The notes: a model not told the origin generated them from the letters alone. A DNA stretch of 64,000 nucleotides from Lewinellaceae bacterium (GCA_020636095.1 JACJYN010000002.1:1798001-1862000), one strand, 5' to 3'. Shown: positions 26,267 to 34,867, counted from the first letter of the stretch. Program-made: numbers and translations.

Positions 26267-26890
26267 TTATTTCTCCGGTATCGGCGCGCCCGCCGCCGCC
26301 CATTCCTTCACGGCTTGTATGTATTCGTCTTTCGGGACCGGCGGTTTTTCCCGGGGCGTCCCGTTGGCGTCTACGCCGGGCTCCCAGGCCCAAAGCACCA
26401 GTTCGTGTTCGGTCAGGTGTTGGACGGTTTCTTCCAGCGACCTGCCATTATTTTTAGCCGGATCGAGAATGGACCGGGCGATTTCCACCCGGCTCAGCCC
26501 TTCCCATTGCATGCGGAGGGGCGCCAGGCTCCACTCCGGGGCCCCGGGCACACCCGAGAAGTTATTGTTTTCCTGTTGATGACAGGTTTCACACTGCAAG
26601 GCCGGCAGCCCGTGGTTGTCGGCCCCTCTCCGGACTCCAAAGTTGTGATAATGGCTATCCTCTCCCTGGCGCGGCCGGTCGCCCGACGGGTGGCAGTTTA
26701 CGCAGCGTTTGTGGGTGAGCACGGCCATCATTTTGTCGAAGGCTTCGGTTGCTCCCGGCGGGCTGCCGTTGGTTACTACCTCCGTTACGCCATCCGCATC
26801 TGTGTCTGAAGAAGCTGTGTAAGCAAAACTGAGCGCCAGGCCCCCGATGAGAAGCAAAATAGCGAAATGGAAAAGGTTGGTTTTTAGCAT
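26267..26890 (-). CDS. Diheme cytochrome, probable electron acceptor of the Mo hydroxylase
   Basis: About 207 residues, with a signal or anchor segment (FHFAILLLIGGLALSFAYT) and two heme c sites, CVNCH and CETCH. It is the first gene of the operon, 22 bases before the 2Fe-2S subunit, which makes it the likely acceptor of the enzyme's electrons. A start 33 bases further upstream (26923) is also open and overlaps the preceding pseudogene by a few bases. The Met within the hydrophobic-signal context is preferred. The C-terminal half (RVEIARSILDPAKNNGRSLEETVQHL) has no known motif. Confidence 0.82.
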   Translation of the reverse strand: MLKTNLFHFAILLLIGGLALSFAYTASSDTDADGVTEVVTNGSPPGATEAFDKMMAVLTHKRCVNCHPSGDRPRQGEDSHYHNFGVRRGADNHGLPALQCETCHQQENNNFSGVPGAPEWSLAPLRMQWEGLSRVEIARSILDPAKNNGRSLEETVQHLTEHELVLWAWEPGVDANGTPREKPPVPKDEYIQAVKEWAAAGAPIPEK

Positions 26891-26919
26891 GTTAATAGGG
26901 TTTGGTTTTAAGTAAGTAG

Positions 26920-27543
26920 TCAAGCATATTTAAATCGCATTAAACCGGAGCGCAATAGAACACGAGCGCAGCGACTGATGGAATGAATCGGCGCCCGAGG
27001 TAGCGTTGTCGGGTAGGATTTCAATGGCGAATAGTCTTTTCCCCCCTCGAAAAGCAGATTGTCAAAATCCATCTTTCCGTATTTATGCGCGTCGCTACTC
27101 ACGTTTACTATTCTTGATCCTGGCGTATTTTCAATCAGCTCAAAAAGGTGGGCAGTCAAGGCAAAATGCCCAAAATGATTGGTGCCGTTTTGCGCTTCCA
27201 GGCCATCTTTTGTCAGGAAGTAGGGCGTTGTCATGATGCCGGCATTGTTCAACAAGACATCTAACCGGTTGTATTGCTTTTTGAAGGTTTCGGCGAAGCG
27301 CTGGATGGAGGCCAACTCCATTAGGTCAAGCGGCATGGCCACTATTTTACCTTTGGTATCTCCCATTTCGCTTTTTGCGGCGTTGCCCTTTTCCGTCGAA
27401 CGGCTGGCCAGAATGACTTCTGCGCCTTTTTCGGCGAAGGCTTTTACCGATTCATACCCCAGGCCGCTGTTACCGCCGGTTACGATGATCACTTTTCCCG
27501 TCAGGTCCGGGATATTTGCGGTTGTCCACTTTTGTTCTTTCAT
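26920..27543 (-). pseudogene. Truncated short-chain dehydrogenase/reductase
   Basis: The frame encodes 207 residues, but only about the first 175 are a normal SDR: NAD(P) motif TGGNSGLGYE, NNAGIMTTPYF and the catalytic-region Ser in IVNVSSDAHKYG. The protein should continue with the catalytic YxxxK (expected as SYGRSKLAN), but after PLKSY the frame runs into unrelated sequence (TTLPRAPIHSISRCARV) and stops. The foreign tail contains the dispersed repeat shared with 1799-1832. It therefore lacks the catalytic Lys and the C-terminal third, and is probably non-functional. Confidence 0.8.
26951..26985. repeat. Dispersed repeat, second copy of the 1799-1832 sequence
   Basis: The segment shares the string ACACGAGCG, one variable base, AGCGACTGA, and a following GGA...AATCGG with 1799-1832, about 31 of 34 positions by eye. 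It lies exactly in the non-SDR tail of the truncated dehydrogenase, so its arrival or an associated deletion may have truncated that gene. Confidence 0.55.
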
Positions 27544-27781
27544 ATTATAAGGATAAAGTGTTTTGATAAATAATTCCCCAACGAGCTCTTGAGGGGTTGG
27601 GTGGCATAGGGGCGCGCCTTTTGCAGTTTAGAAAGGTTTAGGTTGCTGAATGAAGGCCGCCAATAGTGCTAATAAACCCCAAAAAGCCTTCCATAAAGCC
27701 CTAAACCCTTCTAAACTTTCTAAACCTGGGCGAGGGGCACCGTTTAGCATCGCGCCCGTGCATAGAGGTATGGACAAGCAA

Positions 27782-28606
27782 TCATTTCACCTGGCTCATA
27801 ATCACGCTGTCGAACATCCTGTCGCTCAACCATCCACGCAAAAAGATCATGGGTTTGGCCCATTTCCCGGCTACGTATCTCGTCCTGGGCTTAGCGCTTT
27901 TGACCGCCTTGGAGATCAGATCGGAGATGACGGAAGTAGGCGAGTTGCCGCCCGGCTCGTAGGAATTCCGGGTGGCCTTGGCCACTGCCTGCGTCATTTG
28001 ATCATAAGGGCCGCCGGCGGACCGGTCCAGCATGGGTTGAAGCATGACATCGCCAAACTCGGTGGCGATGATTCCGGGTTCGATGATCACTACCTCAATG
28101 TTAAAGGGCTTCAACTCCAGCCGCAAGCAATCACTCCAGCCCTCCAGTGCATGTTTCGTGGCGTGATACCAGGCGCCCAGCGGCGTATAGACCTTACCGC
28201 CCATAGAGGAAATATTGATGATCTTGCCGGCTTTTTGTTTTCTCATGTGAGGGAGCACTTCCTTAGTCAGCCTGGCCAGCCCGAAAATATTGACGTCAAA
28301 CTGCCTTCTGGCATCCTCCATCGAAATGTCTTCCACCGCCCCGTAAACGGCATAACCTGCATTGTTCACCAGAACGTCGATCCTCCCTTGTTCCTCCATG
28401 ATCTTCTTTACACCGGCAACGATCTGTTCTTCCTGGGTCACGTCCATCTCCAGGGCGTAGCCTCCTGCTTCCACCAAAGATTTCATCTTATTCACTCTGC
28501 GGGCCGCCCCGTAAACGATGTTGCCTTCTTGGATCAGTTGAAGGGCAGCGTCTTTGCCCATGCCGGAAGAGGCTCCGGTGATCAATACTACTTTTTTCGA
28601 GTTCAT
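27782..28606 (-). CDS. Short-chain dehydrogenase/reductase
   Basis: The 274-residue classical SDR is complete. The cofactor motif is TGASSGMGKDAA near the N-terminus, with NNAGYAVYGAVED in the middle, the catalytic Ser in IINISSMGGKVY and the catalytic YxxxK as WYHATKHALEG. Arg37-Arg38 after the second strand (GAARRVNKM) suggests an NADP preference. The substrate is unknown. It lies 46 bases downstream of a TetR regulator on the same strand, with a palindrome in the gap, so it is probably the regulated target. The 238-base gap on its downstream side contains imperfect repeats of TTTAGAAAGGTTTAGG but no gene. Confidence 0.9.
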   Translation of the reverse strand: MNSKKVVLITGASSGMGKDAALQLIQEGNIVYGAARRVNKMKSLVEAGGYALEMDVTQEEQIVAGVKKIMEEQGRIDVLVNNAGYAVYGAVEDISMEDARRQFDVNIFGLARLTKEVLPHMRKQKAGKIINISSMGGKVYTPLGAWYHATKHALEGWSDCLRLELKPFNIEVVIIEPGIIATEFGDVMLQPMLDRSAGGPYDQMTQAVAKATRNSYEPGGNSPTSVISDLISKAVKSAKPRTRYVAGKWAKPMIFLRGWLSDRMFDSVIMSQVK

Positions 28607-28619
28607 GATTATCGCTTTA

Positions 28620-28635
28620 AAGTGAGCGCTTACTT
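28620..28635. promoter_or_regulatory. Palindrome between tetR and the SDR gene
   Basis: AAGTGAGCGCTTACTT is a near-perfect 16-bp palindrome just before the SDR start. It shares the GTGAG/CTTAC half-sites with a second palindrome upstream of tetR (29181-29196), which suggests both are operators of the TetR protein. Confidence 0.45.
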
Positions 28636-28652
28636 TTTTATTTACAAAAAAA

Positions 28653-29174
28653 TTAAACGTTGTATTTCTCCAAAAGAAAGGACTGAAAGGAAGCCTGAGG
28701 CTCTACCCCATCCCGCAGGATACTAATGGATATGGAATCAATGATCTGGTTGAGTAGCAGCGCTTCTTCTTCCGGGCCGTCAAATCCAAGTTCAGAAAAT
28801 GCCCAGGCCAGTTTATCGATCAGCGGCTTCATTTTGTTGGGGTTGTTGTATTCTTCTTCCCATTTTATCTTGAACTGTAGTTTCCAGAAGTCGTACTCTG
28901 ATCGATCAATGCTGAATGGCAGTGTGATGATCTTCCGGATCACCATTTTGGGGTCGCTTTCGAAAATGACCGGGGCTAATAGTTCTCCCATCCTGGTTTC
29001 CGCATCTTCAATTAGCGCCTGCAACAGGCCCTTCTTATTTCCGAAATGCCGGAATATCAGGCCCTCCGACACGCCCGCCTGTTTCGCGATCTTGCTGGTC
29101 GGCGTGGCGTTGTAGCCGTCTTTGGCGAAGAGCTCGAGGGCGGCGTGGAGGATATTTTCTTTTTTGTCGGTCAT
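28653..29174 (-). CDS. TetR/AcrR family transcriptional regulator
   Basis: A 173-residue repressor-type protein. The N-terminal helix-turn-helix (about 5-50) is clear: ILHAALELFAKDGYNATPTSKIAKQAGVSEGLIFRHFGNKKGLLQ. The C-terminal ligand-binding half (EDAETRMGELLAPVI onward) is variable, as usual, and gives no clue to the ligand. It probably controls itself and the downstream SDR gene through palindromes with GTGAG/CTTAC half-sites on either side of it. Confidence 0.92.
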   Translation of the reverse strand: MTDKKENILHAALELFAKDGYNATPTSKIAKQAGVSEGLIFRHFGNKKGLLQALIEDAETRMGELLAPVIFESDPKMVIRKIITLPFSIDRSEYDFWKLQFKIKWEEEYNNPNKMKPLIDKLAWAFSELGFDGPEEEALLLNQIIDSISISILRDGVEPQASFQSFLLEKYNV

Positions 29175-29180
29175 CTATGA

Positions 29181-29196
29181 GTGAGTAATTACTTAC
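29181..29196. promoter_or_regulatory. Palindrome upstream of tetR
   Basis: GTGAGTAATTACTTAC is a 16-bp near-palindrome (14 of 16 symmetric) a few bases before the tetR start. It is a candidate autoregulatory operator. Confidence 0.45.
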
Positions 29197-29348
29197 AATT
29201 ATAAAGACATTTTTGAAAACATGCAAGTTTTTTTTTGATTTTTTGTTGGTGAAGGAAAAGCTACTTCCAAACCATCTCTGCTGCGTTGTAGAAAAAGTGC
29301 TGCGCAGCATGCTGGAGGAAGGCCCTCCCGGATTTAAAGGGGGAATGA

Positions 29349-29480
29349 GCGAAAGTAAATATATCGCTCACGAAGGCTTCCAAGGCCACCGCCACCAGAG
29401 GCCTGCAACGGCTGGTGGAACTGGGGTCACTTTCTGTTATCGCCGGAGGGAGAAGCACCCGGTATGAAATTCGGTGGTGA
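29349..29480 (+). pseudogene. C-terminal remnant of a Fic-type or related winged-helix protein
   Basis: An open frame with no start encodes SLTKASKATATRGLQRLVELG and then GGRSTRYEIRW before TGA. This matches the C-terminal winged-helix found after Fic domains and in ATP-binding regulators (S.aTAtRdLqeLv..G...GGGRst.Y.l). Everything upstream is missing. It lies between tetR and another truncated gene, marking a site of past gene loss. Confidence 0.6.
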
Positions 29481-29513
29481 GGTAATACTACTTATTAAAA
29501 AAAAAACCACCCA

Positions 29514-29846
29514 ATGTCGAACTATAGCAAGGGCATACTGCCCCTCTTCCTCCTCTCCTCCTGCCAGCGCCCCGTAATCCCCCTGGCCCGCCAGGCCGAC
29601 CCGCAACTCACCTGCAATAAATACCAACCTAAACCGAATGACAAAGTCATTTCCAGAACAGAATACCCCGAAAAGCTCTACGGCTTCTGGCCCGGCCAGT
29701 GCATTGCCAACTGGACCGGGCTGGTCACGGAAATGGATAAAATCGGCGGAGCGGGTAAAAACGGTGAAGGCGCCGGGTTTTACACCCTGGAAAACTCGAA
29801 ATATCCAGAAGATCATGTTCTGTATAAAAACAAAGAAAGCCTCTAA
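29514..29846 (+). pseudogene. 5' fragment of an ADP-ribosylglycohydrolase-like lipoprotein gene
   Basis: The frame encodes 110 residues with a weak signal or lipobox (LLSSC), then EKLYGFWPGQCIANWTGLVTEMDKIGG, which matches the N-terminus of a secreted ADP-ribosylglycohydrolase-like family common in Bacteroidota. Full members run to several hundred residues. Here the frame ends after SLYKNKES-like sequence and meets the convergent 29843 gene. The acidic metal-binding residues of the family lie beyond the break, so the fragment should be inactive. Confidence 0.6.
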
Positions 29847-31147
29847 AACTGCTTACCCATACTCATTCCAAGGTAAATAGGCAACAGCCGATGGCGGCAA
29901 GCCTCCCCTTTCGGGCTAACCCGTATCGGGGTTTGTCCAGAAATGTTCAGGCCCAGCCGAAAACCATTGGGCAATGCCCGGCTCAGCCCTCCATTCAGCC
30001 TGCCAAATAGGGTAGCTCGCACAGCCTCGGCCCCCGGCAAGGGTTGAATGCCTGCCGAATCATCCAGGTAATCACCATCAATTTTTAGCCAGTGGGCGGC
30101 GCCCAGGCCAGCCTCCAGGGCAACTTCGAATCCCTGCAACGGCCAGGACCGCCCAGCGCCAATAGCGAAATCCAGGCGATGGTATTGGTTGTACAGCTCG
30201 TAGAAAGTGGTGGTTTTGAGGATCGTCTTGCCGGCAAGCTCCTCGTAGAATTGTCTGGATTCAACGGTTGAATCAGTTATTTTACTTTGATTATAGGTAT
30301 AGGTGAGGCCGGCAAACAGGTATGGGCCCTTTGGAAGTTTTCTTTTGTAACGGGCGCCCAGGAAATAGCCGGATAGGGTTGGCTTTTCTTTTATTCGAGT
30401 GCACTGTTTCCCATCAAGGAGGCGCCATTGGCCGGCTGCACCAAGCGTGATGGCGAATTCGTTTCGTCTGAGGGTTCTTTGTTTCGGCCCTTCGGCCCCG
30501 GGTACATCCAGGCTCCATCGGGCATTATCCAATGGGCTAAAGGGGATAGGAGGCAGGCTGCTTAGCGGTTTCATGGAGCTCGCAGTTGTGCCTTTTTCTG
30601 CCGGTGATTCTTGTAAGGCCGAAACTAGAGCCGGTAGGCCGGCCAAAGGGGATAGAGGTATTAGCGCGCGCGCGCTCGTGTTGACAAATGTGCGTTTATA
30701 GGACGATGTTTCCATCGGTTGCACTAGCCGATTTTGCCCAGAAGGGCCATCAGGCACACTTAAATTACCCCATTCATTCTTTGGCATTTCATTAATCGAG
30801 GGCGTGGTTATCGTGGTTTCGGCCTTGTCTACCCTCTGAATTGCTGATGTTTTAGAGCCCATTATATCCACTTCGCCCTTTAGCTCCGTTACCTGAGGCT
30901 TCTCAATCACGGTAGGTGTTTGATCAAGCTTTTCCTGTGGAATAGGGAATGAGGTGCTTACACGCTTGTCGGAGAGCCAATGGACATTCCAAAGGTAAGC
31001 TCCCAGCGCCAGGGCAGCAGCTCCCGATACCCACCAGATGAAAAACACGCGGCGCCGGCGCCTGGGGCGCTCAATTTTATTCCATAAAGCTGCCCGGTCG
31101 AAATCCGGCGGCCCGTGTCTGTCCAGCTTGTTTTGTAAATCGCTCAT
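29843..31147 (-). CDS. Single-pass membrane protein with C-terminal barrel-like domain, ECF-sigma partner
   Basis: A 434-residue protein. Residues 1-30 are cytoplasmic and basic (DRAALWNKIERPRRRRR), followed by a membrane helix (VFFIWWVSGAAALALGAYLW) and a long low-complexity linker. The last about 200 residues are a porin-like barrel region (YFLGARYKRKLPKGPYLFAGLTYTYNQSK, ending LPIYLGMSMGKQF). It starts 11 bases after the ECF sigma gene, so its N-terminus may bind that sigma factor as an anti-sigma-like protein. It lacks a FecR or zinc-finger motif. This sigma/membrane-barrel layout recurs in Saprospiria. Function is unproven. Confidence 0.65.
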   Translation of the reverse strand: MSDLQNKLDRHGPPDFDRAALWNKIERPRRRRRVFFIWWVSGAAALALGAYLWNVHWLSDKRVSTSFPIPQEKLDQTPTVIEKPQVTELKGEVDIMGSKTSAIQRVDKAETTITTPSINEMPKNEWGNLSVPDGPSGQNRLVQPMETSSYKRTFVNTSARALIPLSPLAGLPALVSALQESPAEKGTTASSMKPLSSLPPIPFSPLDNARWSLDVPGAEGPKQRTLRRNEFAITLGAAGQWRLLDGKQCTRIKEKPTLSGYFLGARYKRKLPKGPYLFAGLTYTYNQSKITDSTVESRQFYEELAGKTILKTTTFYELYNQYHRLDFAIGAGRSWPLQGFEVALEAGLGAAHWLKIDGDYLDDSAGIQPLPGAEAVRATLFGRLNGGLSRALPNGFRLGLNISGQTPIRVSPKGEACRHRLLPIYLGMSMGKQF

Positions 31148-31158
31148 GTAGATACTGT

Positions 31159-31731
31159 TTATACGCCCTCTAATTGTTCGATGGCCTTGCGGAGTTTCTT
31201 TTTGGCTCTGGATAAGTACACCCGGCAGCTGTTCACGTTGATGCCCATTATCTGGGCAATCTCTTCGTGTGAATACCCCTCAATTTCGTAAAGATTAAAA
31301 ATGAGGCGCTGCTCAGGAGGTAACTTTTCGATGAGCTTTAAGAGAAACTCTGCATCAAACTGGCCTAAATGGATGTTCTCACCGGCAACTTCCCAGCCTC
31401 CGTCCCAAAGGGGTTCCCATTTGGCTTCCCTTTTCAAAACATCCGCAGTGGTATTGATACAGATACGGCGAATCCAGGACTTCAGGCTGCCTTTTTCGGC
31501 ATCGTACTGCTGGATGGAGGCGAAAACTTTGGTAAAAGTGATTTGTAGAATGTCTTCCGTAACGACTTTATTGAAGCAGTACCGATAGGCGGTATTGTAC
31601 ATGGTATCCACATATTGGCTATACAAGCGGTACTGCGCTCGCTGTTCGCAGCGAGCGCAGCCTTCCGCCAAATCCTGGTCTGTCTGGTATGTTTTGTTCT
31701 TATTCAATTTTTCACCCTCTTTGACAATCAA
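31159..31731 (-). CDS. RNA polymerase sigma factor, ECF (sigma-70) family
   Basis: A protein of up to 190 residues with both ECF domains. Region 2 is YNTAYRYCFNKVVTEDILQITFTKVFASIQQYDAEKGSLKSWIRRIC. Region 4 is LPPEQRLIFNLYEIEGYSHEEIAQIMGINVNSCRVYLSRAKKKLRKAI. The likely translation start is an internal codon near LNKNKTYQ or the ATG at 31731. It is followed by its presumed membrane partner. The upstream gap contains repeat copy 3. Confidence 0.94.
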   Translation of the reverse strand: MIVKEGEKLNKNKTYQTDQDLAEGCARCEQRAQYRLYSQYVDTMYNTAYRYCFNKVVTEDILQITFTKVFASIQQYDAEKGSLKSWIRRICINTTADVLKREAKWEPLWDGGWEVAGENIHLGQFDAEFLLKLIEKLPPEQRLIFNLYEIEGYSHEEIAQIMGINVNSCRVYLSRAKKKLRKAIEQLEGV

Positions 31732-31755
31732 ACTCGAACTCCAGGAAAAATGCTC

Positions 31756-31921
31756 CTAGTGCGCCGGGAACGAAATTCTCGACCCATTATGCGGCCTCTT
31801 TTGGCGCTATACGTCGTTGCCCATTCCTCACGTAGCTCCGGCTATGCTCGTCATGGGCGCCTCGTCTAGCACCAAAATAGCCTCCCATTATTGGCCGATT
31901 ACTTCATGCCCGGCGCACTAG
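31756..31921. mobile_element. Hairpin-arm repeat element, copy 3 (core family E)
   Basis: The 158-bp body (31760-31917) is flanked by CTAG (31756-31759 and 31918-31921). The arms start TGCGCCGGG and pair with CCCGGCGCA, and the pairing extends through CGAAATTCTCG/CGATTACTTC-like segments. The core on the plus strand is CGTCGTTGC, the hairpin CGTAGC/GCTATG, then GGGCGCCTCGTCT. It sits between the ECF sigma gene and the beta-helix lipoprotein gene. Confidence 0.8.
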
Positions 31922-31964
31922 GTGCCTGTCGGAGAAGCAGTATAGACAAAAACCAAAATTACTT

Positions 31965-34418
31965 TTACAACCCGTCCAGCCCACCAGCCTGCGCGGCCCA
32001 GGTCCAGGAAAGGACAGAAACATTGGCAACCGGAGAACCACCAGCGGAGATGCCGGCAGGAACAGCACCGCCTTGTTCCATCAATGAAGGAAGTTCCAGT
32101 TGATTCACGGCAAAAGTAACATTTTCGAAAGTGGAATTGTCGACTTCGTCTTCAGTCAGGGTAAGGCCGTCCAATGGAGCTACGAAATGGATGTTTTTCA
32201 TATCTACTGGAGTGATGCTGTCCACATCTATTAAAGAACCGCCGATAGCACGGCCATTGGCGACAGCAACTACGGTACCATTCTGGATGGTGTGGCGTGC
32301 TACATAGATACCTTCAGGGCCGTCCAATTCGAAGCAGCTACTACCCGGAGTTATTACCACGAAATTGTCGAGCGTGCCACTCCAGGCCTGGTCGGTGTCA
32401 ATCCCATCATCCCCAACATTCCAGACTACAACATTCATTACATTTACGCTTCCACCAAACCATTCAATGCCGTCATCCCTACAGCCGACGATTTCAATAT
32501 GTTCAATGGTGGTACCGGAACCAACGGCGGCAAGGGTGAGCCCATTGATCTCGTTGCCCGCGCCGATATTGGCGCCACCGTGCCTGATCGAGACATAGCG
32601 CAACACGCCAGAGTTGTCGGCATCGTCATCCCCTCCATAGTAGTAGTTGATATCGTTGGCGGGAGCTCCCTCGATTAAAACTTCTCCTACATCCTGGGCG
32701 GAAATCCGGGCTTTCCCCATAAGGACGACCCCTCCCCACCATCCATTGTCCTCTGGGGCCAGGTTGGGGCTGGCGAAGTTCCCGGCAGCAACGTCGTCGG
32801 GCATGATTTCATCCAGAATGGAGGTGAAGATGATCGGAGCATCCGCCGTGCCTTCTGCCATCAGCTTGCTCCCGCGGGCTATGAAAAGGGCTGTAGCGTT
32901 GACGCCCTCGCCAACCTGTCCTTTGATGATAGTGGCGGGTTGAATGGTTAGCGTTGCTCCTTCGATGACATTGATACGGCCTCCGAGGATGTAAACCCTG
33001 TCTGAAGTCCAGGTAACGTCAGTAGTGATGTCTTCAGTGATGAGAATGGGCTGTCCCGGGCCTAGATCTTCACAGGTTGGCATATCACCCACATTGTAGG
33101 AGACCTGATTAGCCGTGATGGACAAGTTCGCCGTTTCACTTTGAGCGGCGCTTTGTTGGTTGATGATTTGGAATTCCAGAGCGCCTTCCACCAGGAAAAC
33201 AAGGCTGAAAATACCGTCTCCGTTGCTAAATGTATAGTCTGTCACACCATTAAAGCCGTACCACACCAGGCCGGTACTGAGGGGAAGGCCATCACAATCC
33301 ACAGCTCTGCCGCTGACGTGAAATACCGTAATATCAATAGTGACTGCCCCCAGATCCGTTGGGGTATCAAAGCTTCCCAGTTCAACGGGCGCCGTCAGGC
33401 CGGATTCCAGCCACACACTAATCGCTACCGGTTCCCCAATGGGCACTTGTGCGCATAAATTGCCGTCCGTATCGGCTTCTCCATAAAAATAAGCAACCTG
33501 TTGATCGGGTGAGGATATCAGGTAGGTGAAGCCCGAGAGCGCCGTACCTTCCTGGCCTACTATGGTCAGGCATACTTCCGTAGGGTCAAAAGGTATATCA
33601 CAATTCCACCAGGAGAAGTGAGATACTTCCGCTTCCAGAAAGCCCCCATTCCGAATAGCCACGCCTTCTTCCACCCATTTTCCGCTGCTTTCATCCATGC
33701 TCCAGAGGGGGATTTCATCCGGCACCAGGCCGTAATTATCCGGCACCGGGAATTGTATTTTGGCAGTTTGCCCCTCCGGGATGCTCAATATATTGCCGGC
33801 GTCGTCGAAGAGCTCGATGGCGTACATGCCATACGACTGCAGGGTATACAACTGCCCATTGCTTCCAATGGCCGACATATCTCCCGGAACACCGTCAAGA
33901 AAATCCGGAGCGGTGGGGCCGTAATAATGGCTCTTCACCTTTACCGGGCCGGTGTAGGTGCTCTTGTCCGGTTTGTTGAGAACCGCAGGCAGGCTCAACT
34001 GGCCGTCCTTACTGATGGCTCCGGTACTGCCCGTAGCAATGGTAGATTCCGTATCGAACTTGTACATTTCAAGCCGGATTTTGGTTCGGCTATTATTGCG
34101 CCCCCGGAGCACTTTCAGCCGCTTCATCCAGCCGTCCAGTTCGACGATGACGGGAAGCCCACCGGCGGGAATGGACAAATCGCTGAGTAGGATGAGCCCA
34201 CGTTCATCCGCAGTGGAGGTGCCCGCGTTTAACTGATTTGTCAGGATGGCGCCTGGCAGTGGGTTCCCGTCTTCATCCACTACTTGTATCAGAAAAGAAA
34301 CTTCCGTGTTGTCCGGAAGGTTGGTGATGTCGGTTTCCACCCGGATTTGGTCGTCTTTGGTACATTGCAATAGGGCAAAGCACAAAAGTAGAAGGGCGGC
34401 AAGATTGAGGTTCTTCAT
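31965..34418 (-). CDS. Large surface lipoprotein with a C-terminal beta-helix
   Basis: About 817 residues from the Met that gives a good signal (MKNLNLAALLLLCFALLQC, lipobox Cys). An ATG 21 bases upstream is also open. An N-terminal carboxypeptidase-regulatory-like domain (SFLIQVVDEDGNPLPGA) and further Ig-like domains are followed from about residue 480 by a right-handed parallel beta-helix. The helix carries the segments ITTDVTWTSDRVYILGG, IYVARHTIQNGTVVAV and WWGGVVLMGKARIS. Similar Bacteroidota proteins are surface-anchored and thought to bind polysaccharide or host matrix. No catalytic signature is seen. Confidence 0.75.
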   Translation of the reverse strand: MKNLNLAALLLLCFALLQCTKDDQIRVETDITNLPDNTEVSFLIQVVDEDGNPLPGAILTNQLNAGTSTADERGLILLSDLSIPAGGLPVIVELDGWMKRLKVLRGRNNSRTKIRLEMYKFDTESTIATGSTGAISKDGQLSLPAVLNKPDKSTYTGPVKVKSHYYGPTAPDFLDGVPGDMSAIGSNGQLYTLQSYGMYAIELFDDAGNILSIPEGQTAKIQFPVPDNYGLVPDEIPLWSMDESSGKWVEEGVAIRNGGFLEAEVSHFSWWNCDIPFDPTEVCLTIVGQEGTALSGFTYLISSPDQQVAYFYGEADTDGNLCAQVPIGEPVAISVWLESGLTAPVELGSFDTPTDLGAVTIDITVFHVSGRAVDCDGLPLSTGLVWYGFNGVTDYTFSNGDGIFSLVFLVEGALEFQIINQQSAAQSETANLSITANQVSYNVGDMPTCEDLGPGQPILITEDITTDVTWTSDRVYILGGRINVIEGATLTIQPATIIKGQVGEGVNATALFIARGSKLMAEGTADAPIIFTSILDEIMPDDVAAGNFASPNLAPEDNGWWGGVVLMGKARISAQDVGEVLIEGAPANDINYYYGGDDDADNSGVLRYVSIRHGGANIGAGNEINGLTLAAVGSGTTIEHIEIVGCRDDGIEWFGGSVNVMNVVVWNVGDDGIDTDQAWSGTLDNFVVITPGSSCFELDGPEGIYVARHTIQNGTVVAVANGRAIGGSLIDVDSITPVDMKNIHFVAPLDGLTLTEDEVDNSTFENVTFAVNQLELPSLMEQGGAVPAGISAGGSPVANVSVLSWTWAAQAGGLDGL

Positions 34419-34697
34419 TGTGTAAAGGTTTATACTCATTGATGAATAAAAATTCTGCCTGTTTCCTGTAGCCCATCGTTAAAATCATCTACTTACCTAT
34501 ACTTGTGAAATGAGGCCAATGATACAGGGCATGAAAAAAAAATGGCTTGCCGGCTGAAGAAAAGGAAAGACTATGCTAGTTTGAAATTCATAATGGGGCA
34601 GGATACCGATCAAATCGTCTGGCAGGGCCTGATTTTGGGAAACAATGGGGTGATCAGTGATTGGTAGGAGACGCCGTGGGTGTCAGTTGATAAATTT

Positions 34698-34867
34698 GGC
34701 TACCACAGCAATTCCCGCTTTGGCTTTCCAGAAAGGCCGCTCCGCTGTCAGCTGACAACTTTCTGTTGTCTGCTGACTTCCTACCGCAAGGTTTCCGGGA
34801 GAAGGGAGCAGACAACTCTCAGTTGTCAGCTCCCATGTTGGCCAAAGCGAGAATTGCTGTGGCTACC
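34698..34867. mobile_element. Cloverleaf-like inverted-repeat element
   Basis: Arms ACAGCAATTC-C-CGCTTTGGC at 34705 pair with GCCAAAGCG-A-GAATTGCTGT ending at 34860, so the element is 156 bp. GGCTACC is directly repeated on each side (34698-34704 and 34861-34867), consistent with a 7-bp target duplication. Two internal hairpins have related stems: GTCAGC-T-GACAAC with GTTGTC-T-GCTGAC, and GGGAGC-A-GACAACT with AGTTGTC-A-GCTCCC. Together these make a three-way or cloverleaf fold. The rest of the 34440-34984 gap holds a CCGACTTCCGACTT repeat near 34930 and no gene. Confidence 0.6.
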
